Notes: generated by a model not told the origin, from the letters alone. A DNA stretch of 64,000 nucleotides from an uncultured Bacteroidales bacterium (GCA_934667275.1 CAKULK010000007.1:52865-116864), one strand, 5' to 3'; numbered from the stretch's first letter, positions 9,128 to 16,727 are shown. Made by a program: numbers and translations.

Positions 9128-9159
9128 GGTCTCTACCCTACAATCCGGCTGTAGAGACC
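9128..9159 (-). terminator. Second hairpin downstream of aspA
   Basis: GGTCTCTAC / GTAGAGACC, a perfect 9-bp stem with a 14-nt loop, 25 bp after the aspA stop and immediately before the stronger hairpin. Possibly a tandem terminator or 3' stabilising structure; no clear T-tract follows. Confidence 0.4.
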
Positions 9160-9183
9160 CGTAAAATCACTCGCGAATAAGAA

Positions 9184-10605
9184 TTACTTGCGGGGCTTGA
9201 TGTCCAGTTTGACGGGACGTATCATATTCTCGGGCAGGAGGACAGTGTCCAACTCCTCTTTGGTGAGAATACCATGCTCAATCACAAGGTCGTAAACAGG
9301 ACGCCCCGTAGCCAGTGCCTCTTTGGCAATCTTGGTGGAGTTCTTGTAGCCAATAATAGGATTGAGAGCGGTAACGATACCGATACTGCCCTTGATATAG
9401 TTGCGGCAACGCTCCTCGTCAGCCTTGATACCTTCGATGCAGTACTTGCGCAGCACATCGAAGCCATTCATCATAATCTCCATGCTCTCGAAGCAGCATT
9501 GTGCCATAGTCGGCTCCGCCATATTGAGTTCCATCTGAGCCGCCTCATTGCACATAGCCACGCACAAGTCATTACCAATCACCTTGTACGAAATCTGGTT
9601 CATCACCTCTGGAATGACGGGGTTCACCTTCCCCGGCATAATACTGCTACCCGGCTGACGGGCAGGCAGGTCTATCTCGTGCAGACCGCATTTAGGCCCT
9701 GAACCCAGCAGACGAAGGTCGTTGCTAATCTTGTTCATCTTGGTGGCAATACGGCGCAATACGCTCGAATAGCCAACCATACAACTGGTGTCGGAAGTAG
9801 CAGCCACGAGGTCTTCCGCCTCACGGATATTCCACCCCGTAATCTCGGCAATCGCCTTGGTGCAGAGTTTGTCGTAATCCGGCTCGGAGCAGATACCCGT
9901 ACCGATAGCGGTAGCACCCATATTGATAGTCAGGAACTCGTCAGCGGCATCATTAAGGTGCTTGATTTCGTCGCGCAGGATAGACGCAAACGCGCCGAAA
10001 GTCTGACCGAGCGTCATAGGCACAGCATCCTCCAACTGGGTACGCCCCATCTTCAGCACGTTCTTGAACTCCTCGGACTTCGCCTCGAAAGCGTGAATCA
10101 GTGCCTCGTAGTGCTTCAAGAAGTTCTGATGCATCGCATAGAGACCGAGGTGAATAGCCGTAGGATAAGCGTCATTGGTAGATTGCGAGCGGTTGATGTG
10201 GTCGTTAGGACTCAAATAGGAGTATTCGCCCGGTTGGTGCCCCATGATTTGCAAGCCGCGGTTAGCAATAACCTCGTTGGCATTCATATTGGTGGTAGTA
10301 CCTGCGCCGCCCTGAATCATATCCACGGGGAACTGGTCGTGCCATTTGCCAACCAGAATCTCCTCACACGCCTGCTTGACAGCACGGAACTGCTCATCGG
10401 TCAGCAGCCCGAGTTGATGGTTAGCCATAGCGGCACCAAGTTTGGTATATGCCAAACCGTTGATAAAGGTCGGGTAGTCTTTGAGTTTGAACTTGCTGAT
10501 AGGAAAGTTCTCGATACCACGAAGGGTTTGTACTCCGTAAAGGGCATCGGCAGGAATTTGCAATTCGCCGATAAGATCGCTTTCTACACGAAATTGTTGT
10601 GCCAT
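9184..10605 (-). CDS. aspA: Aspartate ammonia-lyase
   Basis: 473 residues, full length. Converts L-aspartate to fumarate and ammonia in the cytoplasm. The fumarase/aspartase signature GSSIMPGKVNP (near residue 318-328) holds the flexible catalytic loop serine; TSNDAYPTA and the N-terminus MAQQFRVESDLIGELQIP are typical of aspartases, favouring AspA over FumC. Single-gene unit: consensus promoter at 10700-10731 and paired hairpins after the stop. Confidence 0.93.
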   Translation of the reverse strand: MAQQFRVESDLIGELQIPADALYGVQTLRGIENFPISKFKLKDYPTFINGLAYTKLGAAMANHQLGLLTDEQFRAVKQACEEILVGKWHDQFPVDMIQGGAGTTTNMNANEVIANRGLQIMGHQPGEYSYLSPNDHINRSQSTNDAYPTAIHLGLYAMHQNFLKHYEALIHAFEAKSEEFKNVLKMGRTQLEDAVPMTLGQTFGAFASILRDEIKHLNDAADEFLTINMGATAIGTGICSEPDYDKLCTKAIAEITGWNIREAEDLVAATSDTSCMVGYSSVLRRIATKMNKISNDLRLLGSGPKCGLHEIDLPARQPGSSIMPGKVNPVIPEVMNQISYKVIGNDLCVAMCNEAAQMELNMAEPTMAQCCFESMEIMMNGFDVLRKYCIEGIKADEERCRNYIKGSIGIVTALNPIIGYKNSTKIAKEALATGRPVYDLVIEHGILTKEELDTVLLPENMIRPVKLDIKPRK

Positions 10606-10699
10606 GATATTAAGTTTATATTTGTTGTTTTATTATCTTTACGATATAGTTGTTTACTGTCTTTACCATCCAGTTTCCCGTTAAAACCGAATGAACGCG

Positions 10700-10731
10700 C
10701 AAAGGTACAACATTTTCTTTGCATGTGCAAA
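10700..10731 (-). promoter_or_regulatory. aspA promoter
   Basis: Minus-strand TTTG (10731-10728), 20-bp spacer and TACCTTTG (10707-10700), about 95 bp upstream of the aspA ATG. It overlaps the polA 3' border region (polA stop at 10746). Confidence 0.75.
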
Positions 10732-10745
10732 TTTTTATGACTATG

Positions 10746-13079
10746 TCAGTGCGCTTCGAGCCAGTTCTTGCCCACACCGCAATCCGCAATGAGCGGTACG
10801 GTGAGATGCACCACATTCTGCATCTCATTCACCACCAGATTGCGGGCACGTTCCACCTCGGCAAGCGGCACGTTGAAGTTGAGTTCGTCGTGCACCTGCA
10901 TAATCATCTGCGTCTGCATACCTTCCTCTCCCAGACGGCGGTGGATAGAGACCATAGCCATCTTGATGATGTCCGCCGCAGTACCCTGAATAGGCGAATT
11001 GACAGCATTTCGCTCGGCAAAAGAACGCACAGTGGCATTGTGCGAAAGGATGTCGGGCAGGTAGCGTTTACGCCCGAAAAGGGTGACGGCATAGCCGTGC
11101 TGACGGGCGAACTCCTTCTGCCGCTCAATATAGTCTATGACACCAGGGAAAGCGGCAAAATAGTCGTCTATCAAGGCTTTCGCCTCACTACGCGGGCAAT
11201 CCAACTGCTGTGCCAGTCCGAAAGCCGAGATGCCGTAGATGATACCAAAGTTGGCCGTCTTCGCACGCCGGCGTTGGTCTTTAGTCACCTGCTCAATAGG
11301 TACATTGAATATCTTCGCCGCCGTAGCAGCATGAATATCCTGCCCCGAACGGAACGCCTCAAGCAGATGCGGGTCTTGGGAGAAATGCGCCATAAGACGC
11401 AACTCTATCTGCGAATAGTCGGCAGAAAGGAACAGGCAGCCGTCATCGGGAATGACAGCACGCCGAATCAGTTGCCCGCGCTCGGAACGAATGGGCAGGT
11501 TCTGCAAGTTAGGATTGGAAGAAGAGAGCCGTCCCGTTGCCGTAACGGTCTGATTATAGGTAGTATGTATCTTACCATCCCTCGGGTCGATATAGGTCGG
11601 CAGGGCGGATATGTAGGTGGAAATCAGTTTCTTGAGTTCCCGATAATCCAATATCTTTCCCACAACGGGGTGCTTGTCTTTGAGGGCTTGCAGCACCTCC
11701 TCGGAGGTAGTGTACTGTCCTGTCTTTGATTTCTTGGGCTTAGGTTCTATCAGCAATCTGTCGAACAGCATCTCACCTACCTGACGCGGCGAATTGATAT
11801 TGAACTGCTTGCAAGCCAGCGTATAAATCTGCTTCTCAATGTCAGCGAGTTCGGCAGTGAGTTGTATCTCCGCCTCATGCAGTTCAGCCACATCAATGCG
11901 CACGCCCGCCCGCTCCATATCGCGAAGCACCTGCACGAGCGGCAGTTCGACCTCGTTGTAGAGGTTCCACAATGCCGAGTCCGCTTTCAGCGCGTCCCAA
12001 TTAACAGGCGCATCAGGATTGTAAGCGACCTCGGGATTGAGGAGATAGGAGACCAAACGGGGGACCTCAAGGACCTCCCCTGCCCCTCCTTCCAAGGAGG
12101 GGTTTTCAGTATTGGATAATGATTCCGGTATGGGTTCTGCAAACAAATCAAGCGTTTGCTCAACGGGCTTCTTAGTTTTGGCAGTGTCATTAAACCCCTC
12201 CTTGGAAGGAGGGGCAGGGGAGGTCTTCTTGAGCAACGAATTGAACTCCAACTGCTGATAAAGGGGCGTGAGGGCATCCCAATCGCGAGGTTTGAGAAGG
12301 AGGGCATCCTCGTCGAGGTCAATGGGCACATCTGTGCGAATAGTGGCGAGGAAACGCGAGAAACGTATCTGCTCCGCCTGCGACTCCACTTTCGTCTTCA
12401 ACGCGCCTTTAAGTTCAGCAGTACGGGCGAGCAGACCGTCAATAGAGCCGAACTGCTGCAAGAGTTGCACGGCTGTTTTCTCCCCCACCCCTTTGCAGCC
12501 CGGAATATTGTCGCTGGCATCGCCCATGAGTCCGAGCAAATCAATGACCTGCAATTGGTTGGTCAGTCCGTACTTGGCGCAGACCTCAGCAGGACCGAGT
12601 TTTTCGAAGCCGCCCGTATGACGCGGGCGATACATATATATATGGTCGGAGACAAGTTGCCCGTAGTCCTTGTCAGGCGTCGCCATATAGACCTCAAATC
12701 CCGCCCTTTCTGCTTTGCCTGCGAGGGTGCCGATAACATCATCCGCCTCGAAACCTTGTACCTCAAGCGTGGTGATATTCATAGCATGAAGGATAGACTG
12801 AATACGAGGCACCGCCCAACGGATGTCTTCGGGCGTCTCTTCGCGCTGTGCCTTGTACTGTCCGTACGCCTCGTGGCGGAAAGTAGGTCCGTGCGGGTCG
12901 AATGCTACGCCGATATGCGTAGGGCTGACGCGTTTCAAGAGGTCGTCGAGCGTGACGACAAAGCCGAACACGGCGGATGTATTTTCGCCACGTGAATTCA
13001 TACGCGGCGTGCGGATGAAAGCGTAGTATGCGCGATATATCATCGCGTACGCGTCTATGAGAAGGAGGGTCTTTTTCAT
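10746..13079 (-). CDS. polA: DNA polymerase I lacking the 3'-5' exonuclease domain
   Basis: 777 residues, roughly 150 shorter than usual for Bacteroidetes PolA (~920-950). The 5'-3' exonuclease (residues ~1-275: EADDVIGTLA, TPDKDYGQL, LMGDASDNIPG) and the polymerase domain (motif A DYSQIELR ~545, motif B RRRAKTANFGIIYG ~600, motif C QVHDELNF ~728) are intact. Between them the proofreading domain is replaced by a ~90-residue linker (LDLFAEP remains; YLLNPEVAYN may be a vestige). Two inverted copies of a 34-bp palindromic element are read in frame at residues ~286-296 and ~325-336. The enzyme should retain nick translation and Okazaki-fragment processing but not proofreading. Confidence 0.95.
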   Translation of the reverse strand: MKKTLLLIDAYAMIYRAYYAFIRTPRMNSRGENTSAVFGFVVTLDDLLKRVSPTHIGVAFDPHGPTFRHEAYGQYKAQREETPEDIRWAVPRIQSILHAMNITTLEVQGFEADDVIGTLAGKAERAGFEVYMATPDKDYGQLVSDHIYMYRPRHTGGFEKLGPAEVCAKYGLTNQLQVIDLLGLMGDASDNIPGCKGVGEKTAVQLLQQFGSIDGLLARTAELKGALKTKVESQAEQIRFSRFLATIRTDVPIDLDEDALLLKPRDWDALTPLYQQLEFNSLLKKTSPAPPSKEGFNDTAKTKKPVEQTLDLFAEPIPESLSNTENPSLEGGAGEVLEVPRLVSYLLNPEVAYNPDAPVNWDALKADSALWNLYNEVELPLVQVLRDMERAGVRIDVAELHEAEIQLTAELADIEKQIYTLACKQFNINSPRQVGEMLFDRLLIEPKPKKSKTGQYTTSEEVLQALKDKHPVVGKILDYRELKKLISTYISALPTYIDPRDGKIHTTYNQTVTATGRLSSSNPNLQNLPIRSERGQLIRRAVIPDDGCLFLSADYSQIELRLMAHFSQDPHLLEAFRSGQDIHAATAAKIFNVPIEQVTKDQRRRAKTANFGIIYGISAFGLAQQLDCPRSEAKALIDDYFAAFPGVIDYIERQKEFARQHGYAVTLFGRKRYLPDILSHNATVRSFAERNAVNSPIQGTAADIIKMAMVSIHRRLGEEGMQTQMIMQVHDELNFNVPLAEVERARNLVVNEMQNVVHLTVPLIADCGVGKNWLEAH
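12072..12105 (+). repeat. Palindromic element copy inside polA (a)
   Basis: 34 bp beginning GACCTCCCCTGCCCCTCC and containing the near-palindrome CCCCTCCTTCCAAGGAGGGG. It is the exact reverse complement of 12192-12225. Read in frame in polA (ENPSLEGGAGEV). Related copies occur at 16781, 17142 and 18134. Confidence 0.9.
12192..12225 (-). repeat. Palindromic element copy inside polA (b)
   Basis: Perfect 34-bp inverted copy of 12072-12105, 86 bp away; flanking bases do not match, so the repeat unit is exactly delimited. Read in frame in polA as TSPAPPSKEGF. It can form a long cruciform or mRNA stem with copy (a). Confidence 0.9.
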
Positions 13080-13099
13080 TGTTTACAATTAAGAATATA

Positions 13100-13164
13100 T
13101 TTACACCGCCATTTTATGCTATTTTGTGTAGTTTACACCGCCAAACACCATATTTACACCGCCA
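13100..13164. repeat. Three direct copies of TTTACACCGCCA
   Basis: Identical 12-mers at 13100-13111, 13132-13143 and 13153-13164 (offsets 32 and 21) fill the 93-bp gap between the Fic stop and the polA start. On the minus strand they read TGGCGGTGTAAA. They could be binding sites in the polA upstream region or remnants of a slipped repeat. Confidence 0.85.
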
Positions 13165-13172
13165 AATCAGGT

Positions 13173-14126
13173 TTAGTCGGCATAATAACCGCCCTTTTTT
13201 GCAACTCCTTGGAAATGGATTTTACCCTCTGATTTAAGTACTCCCACATAGCGTTGTATAGTGCGCAGGCTGCGCCCTGTGCGTTCTGACAAAGCAGGAG
13301 CGTTCAGTCCCGGTTGGCTAACAATGATTTGGAGTAGTTGTTCCTTAAAATCAGTCAGTTTCTTATCAGGTTCTGTATCATGGAACAGCCGCAATATGTC
13401 CAATTGGGTCATACAAACACGGTCTGCAACAAACGCGGTAAAGACATCCGACTCTTTATGTCCTTGCTCCAATGCCGCAATATATTCGGCGCGGCAAACG
13501 GCAGGAATGATGGCGATATTATAATCGTTTCGCATTAGTGCCATATTCATCAGCAGGCGTGATACACGTCCGTTGCCATCTATAAACGGATGAATATAAA
13601 CAAACCTGCGGTGCAACTCTGCCGCTAATTCCACAGGGTGTATCTTGCCCTCGTGATTATTGTACCAATCAACCAACTGCTTCATACGTTTGGGTATTTC
13701 CGCTACAGGTGATACGGCATACTGACTTCCGCTTATGAATACGGGCACCTTGCGATACACTCCTGCACGGTCAGGGTCTATTTGTTGATAGAATAAGCGG
13801 TGAATAGTACAGATAACCTCTTCTGTAAGTTGTGCAGAGCGGCTTATTTCATAAAGGAAATCGTATGCTTTGGCGTGTCCGACTGCCTCATACATATCAC
13901 GCAGCGGCTTGCCCTCGATGGTCAAACCATCTTCGATAACCACTTTTGTTTCGGACTCGGTCAGACTATTACCTTCCAATGCATTGCTGGTATAGGTCAA
14001 CCCCACGCGATAGTACTCACGCAGGGACTTGAGCGTCTCCTGCGATAACGGACGATATGCCCATAACGCCTGCTGTTGCCGTTCACATTGAGCAAGTTTT
14101 TTATGTAAGTCCTGTTTGGTTATCAT
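13173..14126 (-). CDS. Fic family protein
   Basis: About 317 residues. The Fic catalytic motif HPFIDGNGRVSR is complete (HxFxDGNGRxxR), so transfer of a nucleotide or phosphate group to a protein hydroxyl is expected. An inhibitory-like helix TYTSNALEGNSLT (S/TxxxEGN) near residue 45 suggests class II self-inhibition. The C-terminus (residues ~265-315: LNAPALSERTGRSLRTIQRYV) is a winged-helix DNA-binding domain. The ATG at 14126 is preferred over the TTG at 14147. Its promoter (14182-14212) is divergent from that of the UmuD-like gene. Confidence 0.93.
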   Translation of the reverse strand: MITKQDLHKKLAQCERQQQALWAYRPLSQETLKSLREYYRVGLTYTSNALEGNSLTESETKVVIEDGLTIEGKPLRDMYEAVGHAKAYDFLYEISRSAQLTEEVICTIHRLFYQQIDPDRAGVYRKVPVFISGSQYAVSPVAEIPKRMKQLVDWYNNHEGKIHPVELAAELHRRFVYIHPFIDGNGRVSRLLMNMALMRNDYNIAIIPAVCRAEYIAALEQGHKESDVFTAFVADRVCMTQLDILRLFHDTEPDKKLTDFKEQLLQIIVSQPGLNAPALSERTGRSLRTIQRYVGVLKSEGKIHFQGVAKKGGYYAD

Positions 14127-14181
14127 AGTTTCATGATACTTCGACAAAAAAGAATCTTTTTCATTGTTGCAACTGAGGGTA

Positions 14182-14212
14182 CAAAGTTACAAAAAAAAAA
14201 CGGATAATGCAA
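14182..14212 (-). promoter_or_regulatory. fic promoter
   Basis: Minus-strand TTG (14212-14210), 20-bp spacer rich in T, and TAACTTTG (14189-14182), 56 bp before the chosen start. Back-to-back with the promoter at 14251-14281. Confidence 0.65.
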
Positions 14213-14250
14213 GTGTTTTTGAGCAATTATCGGAACAAAACGGTTACATC

Positions 14251-14281
14251 TTGCATATTTGCGCAAATAGTAGTACCTTTG
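14251..14281 (+). promoter_or_regulatory. Promoter with embedded palindrome for the UmuD-like gene
   Basis: TTG (14251-14253), 20-bp spacer and TACCTTTG (14274-14281). The spacer contains a perfect 12-bp palindrome ATTTGCGCAAAT (14257-14268), well placed to act as an operator. Transcription would start close to the ATG at 14289, so the mRNA is either nearly leaderless or translation starts at the ATG at 14334. Confidence 0.6.
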
Positions 14282-14288
14282 CGCTCCA

Positions 14289-15041
14289 ATGCCATTGAAT
14301 GACACACATATTGCTTTTCCCCCTGCCGCATATATGTCCGTTGACTGGGTGGAGGTTCCGTACTATCCGAACGGAGTACGTGCCGGAATGCCGACAGACA
14401 CGGGCGATGACACACACGAGACGATAGCCATCCCCCGCCAGTTTGCAGCCGACATATCGTTTGTGGTGCCGGTGAAAGGTCAGTCGATGCGTGATTTCGA
14501 TCTCAAAGAAGGCGACCAGTTGCTGGTTCATTACGGCGAATGCGCGGACAACGGCGATTTCGTTATCGCGTGTGTGGACGGCGGCAACACGGTGAAAGCG
14601 TTTTACGAAGACGAGAACGGCGACCGCTGGCTGATACCCGGCAATCCCGATTTCCAGCCCATCCTGCTGTCCTCCGAAAGCAATATGCGTATTGTAGGGG
14701 TGGTGAAGCGCATTATTCACGAACTGCCGCGCGTGAGCATGCGCGAATGTGCGCGTATTGTTCGCAGCCAGAAGAGCACCCGTCCGAACCGCCGTGCGTC
14801 GGAGTTTCCGTTGTTCACGAACACCGCTATCCGCGAGGGGCGGTGCGAGCGCGTGTTCGAGTTGCTGCAACGAGCGGCAGAAGGCACCGTGACCGACCTG
14901 ATGCAAGAACTCCACCATCAGTCGCTCATCGGAAACATCGACTACAAGTCGTTCAAATCCACCACTTTACGTGAGATATTGGTGGAGTATTTAGGCATTA
15001 CCTACGGCTACGAGAATATCCGCCGTCACCGCTTGGACTGA
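14289..15041 (+). CDS. UmuD-like S24 peptidase with a novel C-terminal extension
   Basis: 250 residues. Residues ~20-142 match UmuD/LexA S24 self-cleaving peptidases: a cleavage-site-like VRAGMP (A32-G33), the nucleophile in VKGQSM (S66) and the general base in GNTVKAF (K103). The G33-S66 and S66-K103 spacings (33 and 37) are nearly those of E. coli UmuD (35 and 37). There is no helix-turn-helix in front, unlike LexA or phage repressors. Residues ~143-250 are an extra basic/helical region I do not recognise. No umuC-type polymerase is nearby; instead a phage-like cassette follows after a 507-bp repeat-rich gap. ATG at 14334 is an alternative start. Confidence 0.85.
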   Translation: MPLNDTHIAFPPAAYMSVDWVEVPYYPNGVRAGMPTDTGDDTHETIAIPRQFAADISFVVPVKGQSMRDFDLKEGDQLLVHYGECADNGDFVIACVDGGNTVKAFYEDENGDRWLIPGNPDFQPILLSSESNMRIVGVVKRIIHELPRVSMRECARIVRSQKSTRPNRRASEFPLFTNTAIREGRCERVFELLQRAAEGTVTDLMQELHHQSLIGNIDYKSFKSTTLREILVEYLGITYGYENIRRHRLD

Positions 15042-15093
15042 GTCGTGAGCGGCTGCAGCGTGAGCGCAGCAAGGGTTGCCGAGACTGGAAACA

Positions 15094-15126
15094 CTATCCT
15101 ATAACCAACTTATAACCATCCTATAA
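15094..15126. repeat. 11-bp tandem array, three units
   Basis: CTATCCTATAA, CCAACTTATAA and CCATCCTATAA follow each other without gaps. One of several 11-bp-period arrays with different sequences in this window. Confidence 0.8.
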
Positions 15127-15176
15127 CAAATTTCCGAGTGTATATGCGGGAATCCTCTGCCCCGCAAAACGGGATG

Positions 15177-15280
15177 GACCACCTGACCGGCTGACCACCT
15201 CTTTCTATAATATATACACACACGTACGCGCAGGCGGGGGTATATATTATAAATGGAGCCGGTCTGGTGGTCAGGTGGTC
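15177..15280. other. Large imperfect hairpin in the gap before the phage-like cassette
   Basis: Outer arms GACCACCTGACC (15177-15188) and GGTCAGGTGGTC (15269-15280) are perfectly complementary, as are inner arms TATAATATATA (15206-15216) and TATATATTATA (15241-15251); GACCACC also recurs inside. The loop is a short GC-rich stretch. Such a structure could be a terminator for the UmuD-like gene, an element end or a structured RNA. Confidence 0.75.
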
Positions 15281-15325
15281 GCCTGACAATCATGAATGAT
15301 GAATTATGAATTATCCGGTGTGTGA

Positions 15326-15389
15326 TTGCGCACTATGCGCAACAAAAGGGGCGAAAATGATGTACCTTTGCAGTGTCTTTCGAAAGACA
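15326..15389 (+). promoter_or_regulatory. Promoter region of the phage-like cassette with two palindromes
   Basis: TACCTTTG at 15363-15370 is a good -7 box, but no TTTG stands at the -33 position. That place is instead occupied by the inverted repeat TTGCGCActaTGCGCAA (15326-15342), sharing TTGCGCA with the palindrome in the UmuD-like promoter. Right after the -7 box is a perfect 16-bp palindrome TGTCTTTCGAAAGACA (15374-15389). The arrangement suggests a regulated promoter; binding by the upstream S24 protein is only inferred. Confidence 0.55.
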
Positions 15390-15481
15390 GTTGAGAGTTG
15401 ATAGATTAGAATTGAGAGCAGTTTTATAAGTAGAAAGTTTTTCAGTTTTGCACGTGCGACTCTCTACTATCCACTCTCAAC
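15390..15481. repeat. Inverted GTTGAGAGTTGATAG arms in the cassette leader
   Basis: GTTGAGAGTTGATAG (15390-15404) pairs with CTATCCACTCTCAAC (15467-15481) with one mismatch. The following ~60 bases repeat CAACTATCAACT motifs up to the first gene. Similar TCAACTATCAACTCTCAAC text occurs at 53620-53646, so this is probably a genome-wide intergenic repeat. Confidence 0.6.
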
Positions 15482-15548
15482 CACACTCAACTCTAACCCA
15501 TCAACTATCAACTTCTATCAACTATTAACTAAAAACTATCAACCAATT

Positions 15549-15854
15549 ATGGCAAAGTACATACCAATGGATCTCTTGTCGTCGTTGCGCGGCAAGGTAT
15601 GCGGTCACAGCGATGTCTATTTCGCCCAACGCGGCGGTACGCACTACACGGGGAAGATATGCAACCCTCGCACGAGTGCCCCCAACGCGACCGAAAAGGC
15701 TATCCGCACCAAATTCGGTACCGTCCGCAAAGCGGTTCTTGCCCTGAGCGAGCAAGAGAAAGCCACCTACGCCGCGGCGTACAAGAAAAACCCCAAGGGC
15801 TACGCCACCCTCCAAGGCTATATGTTCGGCGAGGAGTACAAGAAAGGGGCGTAA
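15549..15854 (+). CDS. Small conserved basic protein, paralogue of the next gene
   Basis: 101 residues, basic, with no signal peptide or membrane segment. It aligns by eye with the 15900-16235 product over most of its length: basic N-terminal strand region, a central RTS/RTT-P motif followed by E-x-x-x-RTKFG (RTRFG in the partner), and a C-terminal aromatic helix ending GYMFGEEYK. I have the impression of a widespread Bacteroidetes family of unknown function but cannot name it. First gene of the cassette, downstream of a palindrome-containing promoter. Confidence 0.8.
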   Translation: MAKYIPMDLLSSLRGKVCGHSDVYFAQRGGTHYTGKICNPRTSAPNATEKAIRTKFGTVRKAVLALSEQEKATYAAAYKKNPKGYATLQGYMFGEEYKKGA

Positions 15855-15899
15855 ACCGCAGACAAATCAGGAAATCACAAATCATCAAATTGTAAATTT

Positions 15900-16235
15900 A
15901 TGGCACATATCACTTACATCGACCCCGTGAAATCGGTATCGGGGAAACTGTCGAAAAAGAGCAAAGTAACCTTTATGGTACGTCAAGCCGCAACGTCGAA
16001 TGCGGCAATGTTGGAGAACCCGAACTACACTCACATCATGGGCAAACGCACGACCCCCGTCAGCCAGTCGGAACGCGAATACCGCACCCGGTTCGGCAAG
16101 ATTTGCGCGGCAACCACCAAACGTCTGAAAGACACGAGCAAGCAGCCCGCCGACCAAGCCGCATTCAAGGCACAGACCCAATACCGCACGCTGCGACAGT
16201 ACGTATGGCACCAATGCGAGGGAGAAGTGGCGTAA
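15900..16235 (+). CDS. Small conserved basic protein, paralogue of the preceding gene
   Basis: 111 residues, basic and soluble. Shares with the upstream protein the opening Y-I-x-P/D region, the motif KRTTPVSQSEREYRTRFGK and a similar C-terminal helix. The two genes are 45 bp apart, so a tandem duplication followed by divergence is likely. Function unknown; nucleic-acid or chromatin binding is possible from size and charge, but this is a guess. Confidence 0.8.
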   Translation: MAHITYIDPVKSVSGKLSKKSKVTFMVRQAATSNAAMLENPNYTHIMGKRTTPVSQSEREYRTRFGKICAATTKRLKDTSKQPADQAAFKAQTQYRTLRQYVWHQCEGEVA

Positions 16236-16242
16236 AGTAATG

Positions 16243-16392
16243 TACGATTTACGAATTTACGATTTACGAATTTATTGGGAGATTTGGGGGAATTTGATTA
16301 TTTACACCATCTGCCCGATAACGGTAAATTGTACATCGCCCGCAGGGTACAAATCGTACATAAATTTGAAAATCGTAAATTCGTAAATCGTA
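16243..16392. mobile_element. MITE-like element, copy 1 (150 bp)
   Basis: Bounded by a perfect 21-bp terminal inverted repeat (16243-16263 and 16372-16392, beginning TACGATTTACGAATT). The interior holds CCGATAACG and CGCCCGCAGGG, shared with copy 2 at 16591. It exactly fills the space between two genes and encodes nothing. No transposase is nearby, so a non-autonomous element or an intergenic palindromic repeat are both possible. Confidence 0.7.
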
Positions 16393-16398
16393 AATACT

Positions 16399-16587
16399 AT
16401 GATGAAGCATTTTCAACTGATATTGGCGGTTGGGTTGGTGGTTTTCGGTTGCGGGCTGTTGGTGGCGGGGATATGTATTCCGCCAGCAGGGGTGATTGAC
16501 AGCAGCGTGCTGGTCGCCTTCGGTGAGATACTGACGTTTGCAGGAAGCCTCGTAGGGATAGATTACCACTATAGGTACAGAAAATAA
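16399..16587 (+). CDS. Small membrane protein, holin-like
   Basis: 62 residues with two hydrophobic segments (~6-27 and ~36-54) and a short charged tail YHYRYRK. No family can be assigned from sequence alone, but size, topology and position before a DUF5675 gene and a spanin-like lipoprotein fit a phage-derived holin. Flanked on both sides by MITE-like elements. ATG codons at 16399 and 16402 are equivalent. Confidence 0.65.
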   Translation: MMKHFQLILAVGLVVFGCGLLVAGICIPPAGVIDSSVLVAFGEILTFAGSLVGIDYHYRYRK

Positions 16588-16590
16588 ATG

Positions 16591-16727
16591 TACGATTTAC
16601 GAATTTACGATGTACGATTTATTTGGAGATTGGGGATGATTGGGTCATTTGCTCCGTCTGCCAGCCGATAACGAGGAATCGTAAATTGCCCGCAGGGCAC
16701 AAATCGTACATAAATTCGTAAATCGTA
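16591..16727. mobile_element. MITE-like element, copy 2 (137 bp)
   Basis: Same terminal repeats as copy 1, with a small indel in one arm, and the same interior motifs (GCCGATAACG, GCCCGCAGGGC). Copies 1 and 2 bracket the 62-codon holin-like gene, a composite arrangement. Confidence 0.7.

Noticed and set aside
10746..13079. polA interrupted by a frameshift explaining the missing domain
   Set aside because: The frame is continuous from start to stop and the linker reads cleanly into motif-bearing polymerase sequence.
15042..15548. tRNA gene or attachment site in the gap before the phage-like cassette
   Set aside because: No cloverleaf-compatible sequence or T-loop GTTCRA motif was seen, and no direct repeats flank the cassette.
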